The notes beneath the pieces are model-generated. The model saw nothing but the letters and a program-made list of their open reading frames with translations. It did no database searches and was not told the origin of the DNA. 41,127 nucleotides of DNA from Candidatus Treponema excrementipullorum (GTDB lineage: Bacteria > Spirochaetota > Spirochaetia > Treponematales > Treponemataceae): NCBI GenBank assembly GCA_018883625.1, contig JAHLFV010000243.1:1-41127 (forward strand). The letters are read 5' to 3'. Position 1 is the first letter of the stretch. Every line of letters starts with the position of its first letter. Below are positions 21,918 to 30,649 of the stretch, piece by piece. Both the position numbers and the translations under genes were made by a program.

Positions 21918-22289
21918 TTATATTCCGACCTTTTCAATATTTTTTGTTGCAACCACGGCTACTCCCGTGGAAGCTATATCGGCACAAACAATTTGTCCGA
22001 TTTTTACCGGTGCTTCCAGCTCTATGGATTTTAACTGTTCAATGCAGCGGAAAATCTTTCCCTTGGGAATGTCTTTTTCTGTTTTTACGGATACAACGGG
22101 AAGACTGCCGTTTTTTACGGGAACGGTACTGGTTACGATCCTTCTGGGATCTGTTACTTCTTTTATGGCATAGTTTTCACCGTTTTTGCAAGTAGCTCCC
22201 TGTACCGAAATAACATTGTTGTCTTCCATTTCAACTGTGAGGGGGCATCCCAGAGGACATCCGATACAGATTAAATTGACTTTTTTCAT
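21918..22289 (-). CDS. DUF1667 cysteine-rich protein of the glycerol oxidation module
   Basis: The 123-residue protein begins MKKVNLICIGCPLGCPLTVE, with the CxxCxxxC cluster typical of DUF1667, and has a further Cys in ATCKNGENYA. These cysteines suggest an iron-sulfur or other metal site. The family is consistently found with GlpA-like and FAD/NAD oxidoreductases next to glpK, so it is probably a subunit that carries electrons away from glycerol-3-phosphate oxidation; this is an inference from context. GGAGGA precedes the ATG, and the start is one base after the preceding gene. Confidence 0.88.
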   Translation of the reverse strand: MKKVNLICIGCPLGCPLTVEMEDNNVISVQGATCKNGENYAIKEVTDPRRIVTSTVPVKNGSLPVVSVKTEKDIPKGKIFRCIEQLKSIELEAPVKIGQIVCADIASTGVAVVATKNIEKVGI

Positions 22290-22290
22290 T

Positions 22291-23556
22291 TCAGAAATCC
22301 TCCAAAGTTATGGTTATGTTTTTTATAACAGTCTGTTCCTGTAAAAGAGAATTTTTTATTTGAACAGTTTCCATTTCTCCCGGAGCTAAAACTTTTTTCT
22401 TTTTACTGAACAGCAATGTTTCGTCGGCATAAAAAGCTATTTTTTTATTTGCATATACATTGTCAACTCTGAAACGGAAAGTAGTGGTTCCTTGGGGTGA
22501 AAGGTTGTCAGGGTGGAGTTTTGTCGGTACGGAATAGCGGACTCCATTGGTACAGAGAACGGATACAGTGATATCGTGTGTTTTTTCTCCCATTAACAGG
22601 TACTCTGCGGCTTTTTGCCCGGCCAACGCTGCTTCTTCGGATACGTAGTCTACCAAATCATGAACATGGAGCACGTTACCTGCGGCAAAGATGCCGGGAA
22701 TACTGGTTTCCATGTTGTTGTCTACGGTAGGGCCTTTTGTTATAGAACTTAGTTCTATGCCGGCACTGCGGCTCAGTTCATTTTCCGGAATAAGCCCTAC
22801 AGATAAAAGCAATGTATCGCATTCGTAGTATTCTTCTGTACCGGGAACAGGTTTCCCATTTTGTATCTGTGCAACGGTAACACCTTCCAGTCTATCTTTT
22901 CCTTTTATGTCTATAACGGTATGGCTGAGTTTTAATGGAATATTGTAATCATCCAAACATTGTACTATATTTCGTTTCAGACCGCCGGAGTAGGGCATAA
23001 GTTCCGCTACAAGAGAGACGGTGGCACCTTCCAAGGTCATTCTTCGAGCCATAATCAGCCCGATATCTCCCGAACCGAGGATGACAACTTTTTTCCCGGG
23101 CATGGAACCTTCCATGTTGACTAACCGTTGGGCTGTTCCTGCGGTATAGATTCCGGCGGGACGGCTACCGGGTATAGCCAAGGCTCCCCGGGGGCGTTCT
23201 CGGCAGCCCATGGCTAAAATTATACTTTGAGGATGAAGAAAAAATACTCCTTCCTGTCGATTCATGGCGGTAACGGTTTTGTCTTTCGCTATATCCAGTA
23301 CCATAGTGTCCAACAGGTAATCAATCTGTTTTTCTTTTACTTGTTCTATGAATCGGTGGGCGTATTCCGGTCCCGTTAACTCTTCTTTAAAGGTGTGAAG
23401 GCCAAATCCGTTGTGAATACATTGATTGAGGATGCCTCCCAGTTCTTTGTCTCGTTCCAAAATAAGAATATCGTCAACACCCAGGTCTTTTGCTGCCAGG
23501 GCCGCTGCCAAGCCGGCGGGACCTCCGCCGATTATTACCAGTCTGTACTCTTTCAC
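22291..23556 (-). CDS. FAD/NAD(P)-dependent oxidoreductase of the glycerol module
   Basis: I choose the GTG at 23556 because AAGGAG lies 6 nt upstream; the product is 421 residues starting (M)KEYRLVIIGGGPAGLAAA. A longer frame from 23595 would overlap the upstream gene without a ribosome binding site. The N-terminal FAD motif GGGPAG is followed by GGILNQCIHNGFGLHTF and then a second dinucleotide-binding motif GSGDIGL. A late GIFAAGNVLHVHD motif completes a two-domain pyridine nucleotide-disulfide-type fold. Its place between the GlpA-like and DUF1667 genes suggests it passes electrons from glycerol-3-phosphate oxidation to NAD(P) or another carrier. Confidence 0.88.
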   Translation of the reverse strand: MKEYRLVIIGGGPAGLAAALAAKDLGVDDILILERDKELGGILNQCIHNGFGLHTFKEELTGPEYAHRFIEQVKEKQIDYLLDTMVLDIAKDKTVTAMNRQEGVFFLHPQSIILAMGCRERPRGALAIPGSRPAGIYTAGTAQRLVNMEGSMPGKKVVILGSGDIGLIMARRMTLEGATVSLVAELMPYSGGLKRNIVQCLDDYNIPLKLSHTVIDIKGKDRLEGVTVAQIQNGKPVPGTEEYYECDTLLLSVGLIPENELSRSAGIELSSITKGPTVDNNMETSIPGIFAAGNVLHVHDLVDYVSEEAALAGQKAAEYLLMGEKTHDITVSVLCTNGVRYSVPTKLHPDNLSPQGTTTFRFRVDNVYANKKIAFYADETLLFSKKKKVLAPGEMETVQIKNSLLQEQTVIKNITITLEDF

Positions 23557-23566
23557 CGGAAGCTCC

Positions 23567-24997
23567 TTATACGATGTCTTTGTTTTTTCCCACAATTATT
23601 TTTGAATTTCCACCGGATTTTGTAACTTCTTCCATAGGAATATTCAATTCTTGGGAGAGAATTTCCATGACCTTGGGACTGCAAAATCCTCCTTGGCAGC
23701 GGCCCATGCCGGCCCTTGTTCTGCGCTTGATACCGTCTATGCTTTTTGCGCCGGGTACTCGGTGGATAGCATCGATAATTTCACCTTGGGTGATGGTTTC
23801 GCAGCGACACACAACAGTACCGTAATCGGGATTGTTTTTTATCAATTCATTTCTTTCCTGAACGGGCAGATTTTTAGGGTTCAGTATGCCCTTTCGTGTA
23901 CCGTCAAAGTGAGGATTGTCCTGTAAAGAAAGAATTCCGGTAACTATTTGTGCTACCATGACACCGATGGCCGGAGATGAGGACAGTCCCGGAGATTCTA
24001 TACCGGCACAATCTACAAAGCCGGGTGCAATTTCTTCAATAAAAAATTGATGACGTTTTTCATGGGCCCGTAAACCGGCAAAAGTGGTGATTGTCTGGTT
24101 AAGAGGTATATTGTTGAGGGCTACTCCCGAACGTTGGCGGACAAGGTCTAAACCTTCGGCGGTGGTTGCGACGGAATCCTTATCTTCTGTATCTATGGCG
24201 GTAGGGCCTACCAAAGTATTTCCATGAATTGTAGGGGCTACCAAAACGCCTTTTCCCAGTTTTCCCGGTAACTGAAAAACCGTCCTTGTTACAAAGCCCT
24301 GACAACTGCGGTCAAGTAAAAAATAATCTCCTCTGCGAGGAATTATAGTCATTGTATCTTGGGAAACCATATTATGAAGCTCATCTGCATGAACTCCGGC
24401 AGCATTGACTACCACCTTTGTTTCAATGCTTCCCCTATTGGTTTCTAGTTTCCATCCATGGGAGGAAGGTTTTATATCTTTGACCAAAGTATCAAACTGA
24501 AATGTAACACCGTTTTTTGCTGCATTTTCTGCCAAAGCATAGGTGAGGGTAAAGGGACAGATTATGGCACTGGTAGGGGCATACAGGGCAGCCACCGCCT
24601 GAGGAGAAATATTTGGCTCTAAAGCAACTAATTCCTCTCTTTCGATAATTCGGAGATTTTCCACTCCATTGGCTAATCCGTTTTGATAAAGGGCTTCCAA
24701 GGCAGGTCGGTCTTCTTCGTTTACCATAACTACCAAAGCTCCGTTAGCTTTGTAGGGTATATCCAAATCTTTTGCCAACTGTGGCATGAGTCGGCTTCCT
24801 TCTACATTGAGCTTTGCCATAAGGGTTCCGTGTTTTGCATCGTAACCGGCATGGATAAGAGCTGAATTTGCCTTACTCGTACCGCAACACACATCTTCTT
24901 CTTTTTCTACAACAAGGATATTAGCTTGCTTTTTAGATAGCTCACGGGCAATAGAACATCCGCATACACCGGCTCCTACAATTACTATATCATACAT
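23567..24997 (-). CDS. glpA: GlpA-like FAD-dependent glycerol-3-phosphate dehydrogenase with BFD-type [2Fe-2S] domain
   Basis: The 476-residue protein begins with an FAD-binding Rossmann motif (IVGAGVCGCSIARELSK) and continues as a DAO-type oxidoreductase (GLRAHEKR, GIESPGLSSSPAIG). From about residue 395 it has a bacterioferritin-associated-ferredoxin-like domain with CRC and CQGGFC as iron-sulfur ligands. The expected reaction is oxidation of glycerol-3-phosphate to dihydroxyacetone phosphate. GGGAGC precedes the ATG. It follows glpK by 27 nt, and the next gene's ribosome binding site overlaps its stop. The general class is sure; the electron acceptor is not. Confidence 0.88.
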   Translation of the reverse strand: MYDIVIVGAGVCGCSIARELSKKQANILVVEKEEDVCCGTSKANSALIHAGYDAKHGTLMAKLNVEGSRLMPQLAKDLDIPYKANGALVVMVNEEDRPALEALYQNGLANGVENLRIIEREELVALEPNISPQAVAALYAPTSAIICPFTLTYALAENAAKNGVTFQFDTLVKDIKPSSHGWKLETNRGSIETKVVVNAAGVHADELHNMVSQDTMTIIPRRGDYFLLDRSCQGFVTRTVFQLPGKLGKGVLVAPTIHGNTLVGPTAIDTEDKDSVATTAEGLDLVRQRSGVALNNIPLNQTITTFAGLRAHEKRHQFFIEEIAPGFVDCAGIESPGLSSSPAIGVMVAQIVTGILSLQDNPHFDGTRKGILNPKNLPVQERNELIKNNPDYGTVVCRCETITQGEIIDAIHRVPGAKSIDGIKRRTRAGMGRCQGGFCSPKVMEILSQELNIPMEEVTKSGGNSKIIVGKNKDIV

Positions 24998-25024
24998 TTT
25001 TATGCTCCCATTCTGCGTAGTGTG

Positions 25025-26521
25025 TCACTCTTCCTTTGCCCAGTCATGGGCATATTTTACAGCTTTTGCCCAACCTTTCAGGCGGGAGTTCCTTTCTTCT
25101 GGAGTAATAGTTGGATAAAAGGTTCTGTCTACATCCCAATTTTCCAATACTTCGTCTTTATTTTTCCAGTATCCCACCGCAAGTCCTGCAAGGTATGCAG
25201 CGCCCATGGCTGTTGTTTCTACACATTTTGGTCTGTGAACGGGAGCGTTTATTATGTCAGCTTGTGTTTGCATAAGATAATTATTGGCTGAAGCACCGCC
25301 ATCTACCTTTAGTGTCATCAGTTCTATGCCGGAATCGGCTTTCATGGCCTGAAGAACATCATTTGTTTGATAACAGAGACTATCCAAGGTCGCTCGAATA
25401 ATGTGGTACTTGTTGACTCCTCGGGTCAGTCCTACGATGGCTCCTCGGGCATATTGATCCCAGTAAGGAGCGCCCAAACCGGTAAAAGCAGGAACAACAT
25501 AACAGCCGTTGGTGTTTTTAACTTTCATAGCCATGTATTCTGAATCGGGAGAGGAGTCGATAAGGCGCATTTCGTCCCGAAGCCATTGAATTGCAGCTCC
25601 TGCCACAAAAATCGAACCTTCCAAAGCGTACTGGACTTTTCCGTCCAAGCCCCATGCAATGGTGGTTACAAGACCGTTTTGACTGAAAACAGGTTTATCC
25701 CCTGTATTCATCAGCATAAAACATCCGGTACCGTAGGTATTTTTTGCTTCACCGGGAGTAAAACATGTTTGTCCAAAGAGGGCTGCTTGTTGATCTCCGG
25801 CTGCTCCTGCAATGGGAATTTGAGCTCCGAAAAACTGAGCTTGGGTTTCCCCGTATACACAACTGCTGGGTTTTACTTCCGGTAACATGTGTTTTGGAAT
25901 ATTCAGTTCTTTGAGAATTTCATCATCCCATTGCAATGTGTTGATGTTAAAAAGCATTGTTCTGGATGCATTGGAATAATCGGTAACGTGGGCTTTACCC
26001 CCAGTAAGTTTCCAAATAATCCAAGTTTCTACAGTTCCGAAAAGCAAATCTCCTGATTCTGCTTTTTTTCTGGCATCAGGAACATTTTCCAAAATCCACC
26101 GTAGTTTTGTTCCTGAAAAATAAGCGTCGATAACAAGTCCTGTTTTTGTCCGAATAGTGTCCGTTAATCCCTTATCTTTAAGTGTATCGCAATAAGCACT
26201 TGTTCTGCGGCATTGCCATACGATAGCGTGGTAAATAGGTTGTCCTGTGTATCTGTCCCACACAATGGTAGTTTCTCGTTGATTGGTAATACCGATGGCC
26301 ATTATGTCAGAGGGTTTTGCATTGATGTTTTCCATGGCTTCTTGAGCTACTTCCAACAGAGTAGACCAGATTTCATGTGCGTCGTGCTCTATCCAACCGG
26401 CCTGAGGATAATATTGGGTAAACTCCTTTTGAGCTACGGAAATCATTTCCCCCCGGGCGTTAAAGAGAATACATCGGTTAGAAGTTGTTCCGGCATCCAA
26501 TGCCATAATGTATTTTGCCAT
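25025..26521 (-). CDS. glpK: Glycerol kinase
   Basis: GlpK phosphorylates glycerol to glycerol-3-phosphate with ATP. The protein (498 residues from the ATG at 26521) has the FGGY-kinase hallmarks: LDAGTTSNRCILFN at the N terminus, GITNQRETT, GAAGDQQAALFGQ and VDGGASANNYLMQTQAD near the C terminus. The start is fixed by GGAGG at 26533-26529, 7 nt upstream; an in-frame TTG at 26527 is too close to it. The gene leads a four-gene unit for glycerol uptake products, followed by the GlpA-like, FAD oxidoreductase and DUF1667 genes. No glycerol facilitator gene is in the window. Confidence 0.97.
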   Translation of the reverse strand: MAKYIMALDAGTTSNRCILFNARGEMISVAQKEFTQYYPQAGWIEHDAHEIWSTLLEVAQEAMENINAKPSDIMAIGITNQRETTIVWDRYTGQPIYHAIVWQCRRTSAYCDTLKDKGLTDTIRTKTGLVIDAYFSGTKLRWILENVPDARKKAESGDLLFGTVETWIIWKLTGGKAHVTDYSNASRTMLFNINTLQWDDEILKELNIPKHMLPEVKPSSCVYGETQAQFFGAQIPIAGAAGDQQAALFGQTCFTPGEAKNTYGTGCFMLMNTGDKPVFSQNGLVTTIAWGLDGKVQYALEGSIFVAGAAIQWLRDEMRLIDSSPDSEYMAMKVKNTNGCYVVPAFTGLGAPYWDQYARGAIVGLTRGVNKYHIIRATLDSLCYQTNDVLQAMKADSGIELMTLKVDGGASANNYLMQTQADIINAPVHRPKCVETTAMGAAYLAGLAVGYWKNKDEVLENWDVDRTFYPTITPEERNSRLKGWAKAVKYAHDWAKEE

Positions 26522-26551
26522 GTGCAAACCTCCTGTGGCGAGACTCCGTAT

Positions 26552-26580
26552 AGTATACCACCGGAATTTTGAACACGCAA
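26552..26580 (-). promoter_or_regulatory. Promoter of the glpK operon
   Basis: TTGCGT (26580-26575), a 17-nt spacer and TATACT (26557-26552) precede the ATG by about 30 nt, leaving space for the GGAGG ribosome binding site. Confidence 0.5.
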
Positions 26581-26617
26581 GTTTTTATTTTGGGAGAAGG
26601 GTTATAAAATCTAATAA

Positions 26618-26648
26618 CTGAAAACTTGAGGGGCCTCTCTGTTTTCAG
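26618..26648 (-). terminator. Terminator at the end of the glycosyltransferase gene
   Basis: CTGAAAAC (26618-26625) and GTTTTCAG (26641-26648) form a stem with inner GAGG/CCTC pairing. The stem overlaps the stop codon of the glycosyltransferase. On the minus strand it is followed by TTATTAGATTTTAT, a loose T-rich tail. Confidence 0.5.
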
Positions 26649-27765
26649 TCCTGTGTACTTCCGATTTGTTTTATGAATTCACAAATATCCTTTGTTGAAT
26701 TAGGCTTACGAATCAAAGAGATACATTCTCTCATCAAATCTAACCGTTTCGGATTTTTAAAAAGCTGAAAGATAACTTCACAAAGGGGTGTTGTTGAAGA
26801 TGCCTTTGCTGCAACTCCGCAATTGAGCAAGAAATCAGTATTTCTGTATTCTTGTCCAGGAATAGGATGAACAATAATGATAGGCAGGTTTTTAGCTAAT
26901 GCTTCCGAACTGGTCAAACCTCCTGGTTTCGTAACTATACATGTTGCCGCATCCATAAGTAAATCTACGTTATCTGTGTAACCGTAGTTAAGAATTGTTT
27001 TCTTAGTTACCAGATTATCAATTTTATCTTTTACCTCCTGATTTTTACCACATACGGTAATCATTTGGAAGTCTTCATCTATCTTGTCTAGTTCCTGTAC
27101 AGTCTCGGCAAGATTACCATATCCCATGCTACCACCCATAATGAGTAAGGTTTTGAGGTTTGGGTTTAACCCAAGTGTTTCTCTTGCTACTTCTTTAGAT
27201 ATTGAAGTAGTAAATTTGGGATTTATGGGAATTCCTAACGGTTTAATCTGTTTAGGGAGAAATCCTTTTTTTTTGCTTGAATTTCCATAAGCTCTGAGGG
27301 AGTAATGATATAATCAAAATGAAGGGCTTCTTCCCAATAAGGATGAAAAGTAAAATCTGTAACGATTCCGAGTGTTTTTGCGTGTATTTTATCTAGTTCC
27401 AAAAGAACGTCTATTAAAATTCCGGCAAAAATATGCGTACAGACAATTACGTCGGGATTGTAACGTCTTATAAATCCCTTTAATTTAATAGCCATAATTT
27501 TATTAGAAAGTCTTGTCCAAGACATGATAGGTTTACTTTTTTTACGCTTTTCCATCATTCTATAGAGTTTTGAATAAGCGGTTTTTGTTGCGCTAGAGGT
27601 AAAAAGATATCCTTTGTCTACAGTTTCAGCTAAAATGGGATTGAGATATCTGTAGGTATCCATTATCTTTGACTCAATTCCAAGGGTTTCCAAATAATCT
27701 CCTATAGCTTTTGCTGTAGCGTTATGTCCCTGTCCGGTTGTAATTGAGAGAATTAAAACTTTCAT
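26645..27765 (-). pseudogene. Processive diacylglycerol glycosyltransferase (MGDG synthase-like), reading frame split at an A9 tract
   Basis: Two reading frames together encode one GT28-type glycosyltransferase. The first (27765-27235) gives the MGDG-synthase N-terminal domain, MKVLILSITTGQGHNATAKA to LMEIQAKKK, then 9 off-frame residues. The second frame continues with GFLPKQIKPLGIPINPKF, KTLLIMGGSMGYGN and the C-terminal sugar-nucleotide site VTKPGGLTSSEALAKNLP, ending at 26645. One extra A in the A9 tract at 27274-27266 would give an intact 373-residue protein. The tract is read GCA-AAA-AAA-AAG, containing A-AAA-AAG, the classic -1 ribosomal slippery heptamer, in the right phase. The enzyme would transfer sugar to diacylglycerol to make membrane glycolipids. 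AGGA and AGGAAG sequences precede the ATG. Whether this is phase variation, slippage, decay or a sequencing error cannot be decided here. Confidence 0.8.
27266..27274 (-). repeat. A9 homopolymer / -1 slippery site in the glycosyltransferase gene
   Basis: Nine A on the coding strand span the frame break. In frame it reads GCA AAA AAA AAG GAT; slipping back one base at A-AAA-AAG enters the frame of the C-terminal domain. A T9 run in the opposite sense is what the plus strand shows. Confidence 0.85.
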
Positions 27766-27845
27766 AGCTTCCTGTCCTATAATATACTTTATCCATTTGT
27801 TGTATCTAGAAATAGGTTATTATATTGGTATTGGTACAATCCTTT

Positions 27846-28883
27846 CTATTTTGTAAATCGTATCTTTTGCCACAAGGAATCGTAGACCATCAAACCTTCT
27901 GCCAAGTCTTCTTTAATTTCACAAGGTTCCAATTCTTCAGGTGTGTACATGGGCGTTTCTTTCATATATTTTCCTGCTTCCGTATGAATGGTGGAAGGGA
28001 AATTAAAGGTATCCAAAAACATAGCATAAATATCAGGGCGGAGAATAAAATTGATAAACTCCATGGCTAAATCATAGTGTTTTGCCTGTTTGGGAACGCA
28101 CATGGAATCAATGTACATAGGTCCCCCCTCTTTGGGAATAAAGAAATCCAAGGTATCCCACTCTGATTGTGGCACTTCGCCAAAAACGACTTCAGGAAAT
28201 CCTTGAACGACCCAAAAGTCGCCGGCGGCAAAAGATTTTCCGAATCCTTCCGAATCAAATTTTACCAGATTGGGTTTCCATTCCTGTATTATTATATCTT
28301 TTGCCTTTTCCAAATCTTGAAGATTTAAACTGTTGACGGATTTTCCCGTGTATGCCAGGGCGTCTCCCATAACTTCCCGCATGTCGTCCATCATAGACAT
28401 ACGACCCGCCAAGTCTTTTCTGCCAAAAATGCTCCAACTTTTTTCGTACTCCGGGACTTTTTCTGTATTTACTACAACTCCCGCTGCTCCCATAAAGTAG
28501 GGTACGCTGTAGTCAAAGTTAGGATCATAGTGAGCTTTTTGTTCAACAGCAGGACTGATATATTTTAAATTCGGAATCCGTGTTTTATCGATTTGTTGCA
28601 ACATGTCTAATTTGATGAGTATGGAAACGTAATCTTGAGTAGGGACGATTATGTCATAGGAAGAAGCACCGGCCAGCATTTTGGCAAACATTTCTTCATT
28701 GGAGGCAAAATTATCTACTTTTACCCGAACGTCGAATTCTTTTTCAAAGGCTTCTATGACGCTGTCCGGGGTATAGTAAGTCCAGTTGAATAGGTATAAA
28801 GTTTTTCCGTCATCACGGATACAGGAGCTACACAATAGTGTGATACTACAACATAACAGGGCAAAAATAGATATACGTTTCAT
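27846..28883 (-). CDS. potD: Spermidine/putrescine-binding lipoprotein PotD
   Basis: The 345-residue protein has a lipoprotein signal ending in LCSSC (Cys21) and a mature type II solute-binding fold: LYLFNWTYYTPDSVIEAFEKE, SYDIIVPTQDYV, VPYFMGAAGVVVN, and MYIDSMCVPKQAKH. It would capture polyamines in the periplasm and deliver them to PotBC. The Treponema pallidum counterpart (Tp0655) is an established polyamine-binding lipoprotein. It is the last gene of potABCD, 18 nt after potC. Confidence 0.95.
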   Translation of the reverse strand: MKRISIFALLCCSITLLCSSCIRDDGKTLYLFNWTYYTPDSVIEAFEKEFDVRVKVDNFASNEEMFAKMLAGASSYDIIVPTQDYVSILIKLDMLQQIDKTRIPNLKYISPAVEQKAHYDPNFDYSVPYFMGAAGVVVNTEKVPEYEKSWSIFGRKDLAGRMSMMDDMREVMGDALAYTGKSVNSLNLQDLEKAKDIIIQEWKPNLVKFDSEGFGKSFAAGDFWVVQGFPEVVFGEVPQSEWDTLDFFIPKEGGPMYIDSMCVPKQAKHYDLAMEFINFILRPDIYAMFLDTFNFPSTIHTEAGKYMKETPMYTPEELEPCEIKEDLAEGLMVYDSLWQKIRFTK

Positions 28884-28901
28884 AGGAGTTCCTTACAAAA
28901 A

Positions 28902-29777
28902 CTATTGGGCGGCGGCAATGGTTTTTAAGAAAGGCCGCAAACCGATGGCGATTAACAGGGTAACCAACACCAAAAGGACCGACAAAGCGTTTATAACGGG
29001 AGAAACGCCAAACCGGATCATAGAGTATACATACAGGGGCAATGTGGTTGAACCCGGCCCGGACACAAAAAAGGTAATAACAAAATCTTCCAAAGACATG
29101 GTAACTGCCATCATAAAACCGGAAAGAATACCCGGCAAAATGCTGGGGATAATAACTTTTGTCATGGTTTGCCGCTCCGTGGCACCTAAATCCCGGGATG
29201 CTTCGATAATGGAAAAGTCAAACTCATCAATGCGGGCAGTAACCATAAGATACACAAAGGGCAGACAAAAGGTGGTGTGAGCTGCAAAAATCGTAAAAAG
29301 CCCCAGAGGAACACCGATACCTGCAAAAAAGATAACGGTAGAAACACCGATAATTACTTCGGGAATTACCATAGGCAAAAAACTGATGGACTGGATGTAG
29401 TTTTTTCCGAAAAACTTATACCATTTTATTCCCACAGCTGCCAGAGTTCCCAAAATTGTAGATACCAATGCGGAGGAAAAGGCAATTATAAGACTGTTCA
29501 AAAGGGCATCCCACAAATCCTCCGAGTTACATAACAGTTCTTTGTACCATACAAGGGAAAAATCGGTAAATTCTGTACCTTTGTTTCCGTTAAAAGAATA
29601 CAATCCGATAAAAAATAATGGTAAAAACAGAAATACTATAGTAATAACCAAAATCGTAATGGAAAGGGAAAATTTTTTATTGTTTCGGAAAGCTCTTCTG
29701 GCATGGCGAGCCGGTTCTGAAAGCGGCTTTTTCTTGTTGACTTTATTAATCAACTGACGATAGGGATTTAAAGCCAT
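28902..29777 (-). CDS. potC: Polyamine ABC transporter permease PotC
   Basis: This 291-residue inner-membrane permease has six predicted membrane helices. It carries the ABC-permease EAA loop near residue 195, EASRDLGATERQTMTKVIIPSILPGI, which docks on PotA (partial: EASRDLGAT). An N-terminal basic extension of about 35 residues (RHARRAFRNNKK) precedes the first helix. Its ATG overlaps the potB stop by one base (TAATG), indicating coupled translation. Together with PotB it forms the membrane channel for spermidine or putrescine uptake. Confidence 0.94.
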   Translation of the reverse strand: MALNPYRQLINKVNKKKPLSEPARHARRAFRNNKKFSLSITILVITIVFLFLPLFFIGLYSFNGNKGTEFTDFSLVWYKELLCNSEDLWDALLNSLIIAFSSALVSTILGTLAAVGIKWYKFFGKNYIQSISFLPMVIPEVIIGVSTVIFFAGIGVPLGLFTIFAAHTTFCLPFVYLMVTARIDEFDFSIIEASRDLGATERQTMTKVIIPSILPGILSGFMMAVTMSLEDFVITFFVSGPGSTTLPLYVYSMIRFGVSPVINALSVLLVLVTLLIAIGLRPFLKTIAAAQ

Positions 29778-30649
29778 TATTTTTTGCCCTCCTTTGCAAT
29801 TCGTAGGTTTGCGTCTTTCTTATTAGAAAGAAGCATCCACAAAACGCCCAACATACTCAGAACTGTTATTACAAGAGAAAAAGCCGCTGCTAAGGGCCAG
29901 TTTCTTGTTTTGTTAATTTGGTCTACGATAATGTTTCCTATCATATAGGAGTCTTTCCCTCCCACCAACAGAGGAACAGTATAGGCTCCGAAAATAGGAA
30001 TAAAGGTAAATATAATGGCGGTGATGATACCTGTTTTAATACTGGGTAACAAAACCTTAAACATGGACTCTGTTTTTGTAGCTCCCAAATCTCTTGCTGC
30101 CTCCAAAAGGGAAAAATCAAATCGGTCTATAGAGGTAAAAATCGGCAATATCGCATAGGGAAGATACATATACACGGAAACTAGAACCACCGCCCCTTGG
30201 TTGTAAAGTAGCGTTGTTGTTTCCTTCAGTATGCCCCATTGACGTAACAGGGAGCTGAGTACGCCGTCGCTACTTAGAATAGACATCCATGCAAAAATTC
30301 TTATAAGCGAATTTGTCCAAAAGGGAATCATTATAAGAATAAGAATTAAAGTTTGTTTACTGCTTCGGGCTACTGCGTAGCCGCAAGGTAAAGCCAACAG
30401 AATCGTAATCAGAGTTGATATCAAAGACAGCTTTATAGTACGGAAAAGAACGATGGCATAATTGGGATTAAACATCTGCCGATATGCTTCCAAGGAAAAC
30501 TGCCAGTCAACGCCACCGTAGAGAGCTTTTTTCAAAAAGCTATACACCAAAATAATCAACAGAGGAACAACAAAGAAAACTGTAAACCAAAGTCCCATAG
30601 GCCATGCATAGACCGGGCCGGGATTTTTCTTTAATTTGTTTTGTTTCAT
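29777..30649 (-). CDS. potB: Polyamine ABC transporter permease PotB
   Basis: The 290-residue protein has six predicted membrane helices and the EAA loop EAARDLGATKTESMFKVLLP in its second half. N-terminal MKQNKLKKNPGPVYAWPMGL precedes the first helix. It pairs with PotC to form the transmembrane channel of the uptake system. The start overlaps the potA stop by four bases (ATGA) and the stop overlaps the potC start by one, so potA, potB and potC are tightly coupled. Confidence 0.94.
   Translation of the reverse strand: MKQNKLKKNPGPVYAWPMGLWFTVFFVVPLLIILVYSFLKKALYGGVDWQFSLEAYRQMFNPNYAIVLFRTIKLSLISTLITILLALPCGYAVARSSKQTLILILIMIPFWTNSLIRIFAWMSILSSDGVLSSLLRQWGILKETTTLLYNQGAVVLVSVYMYLPYAILPIFTSIDRFDFSLLEAARDLGATKTESMFKVLLPSIKTGIITAIIFTFIPIFGAYTVPLLVGGKDSYMIGNIIVDQINKTRNWPLAAAFSLVITVLSMLGVLWMLLSNKKDANLRIAKEGKK

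Noticed and set aside
26645..27139. Independent 164-aa gene starting MGGSMGYGN
   Set aside because: The methionine lies in the middle of a glycosyltransferase fold and has no ribosome binding site; same-frame coding sequence continues upstream to the A9 tract.
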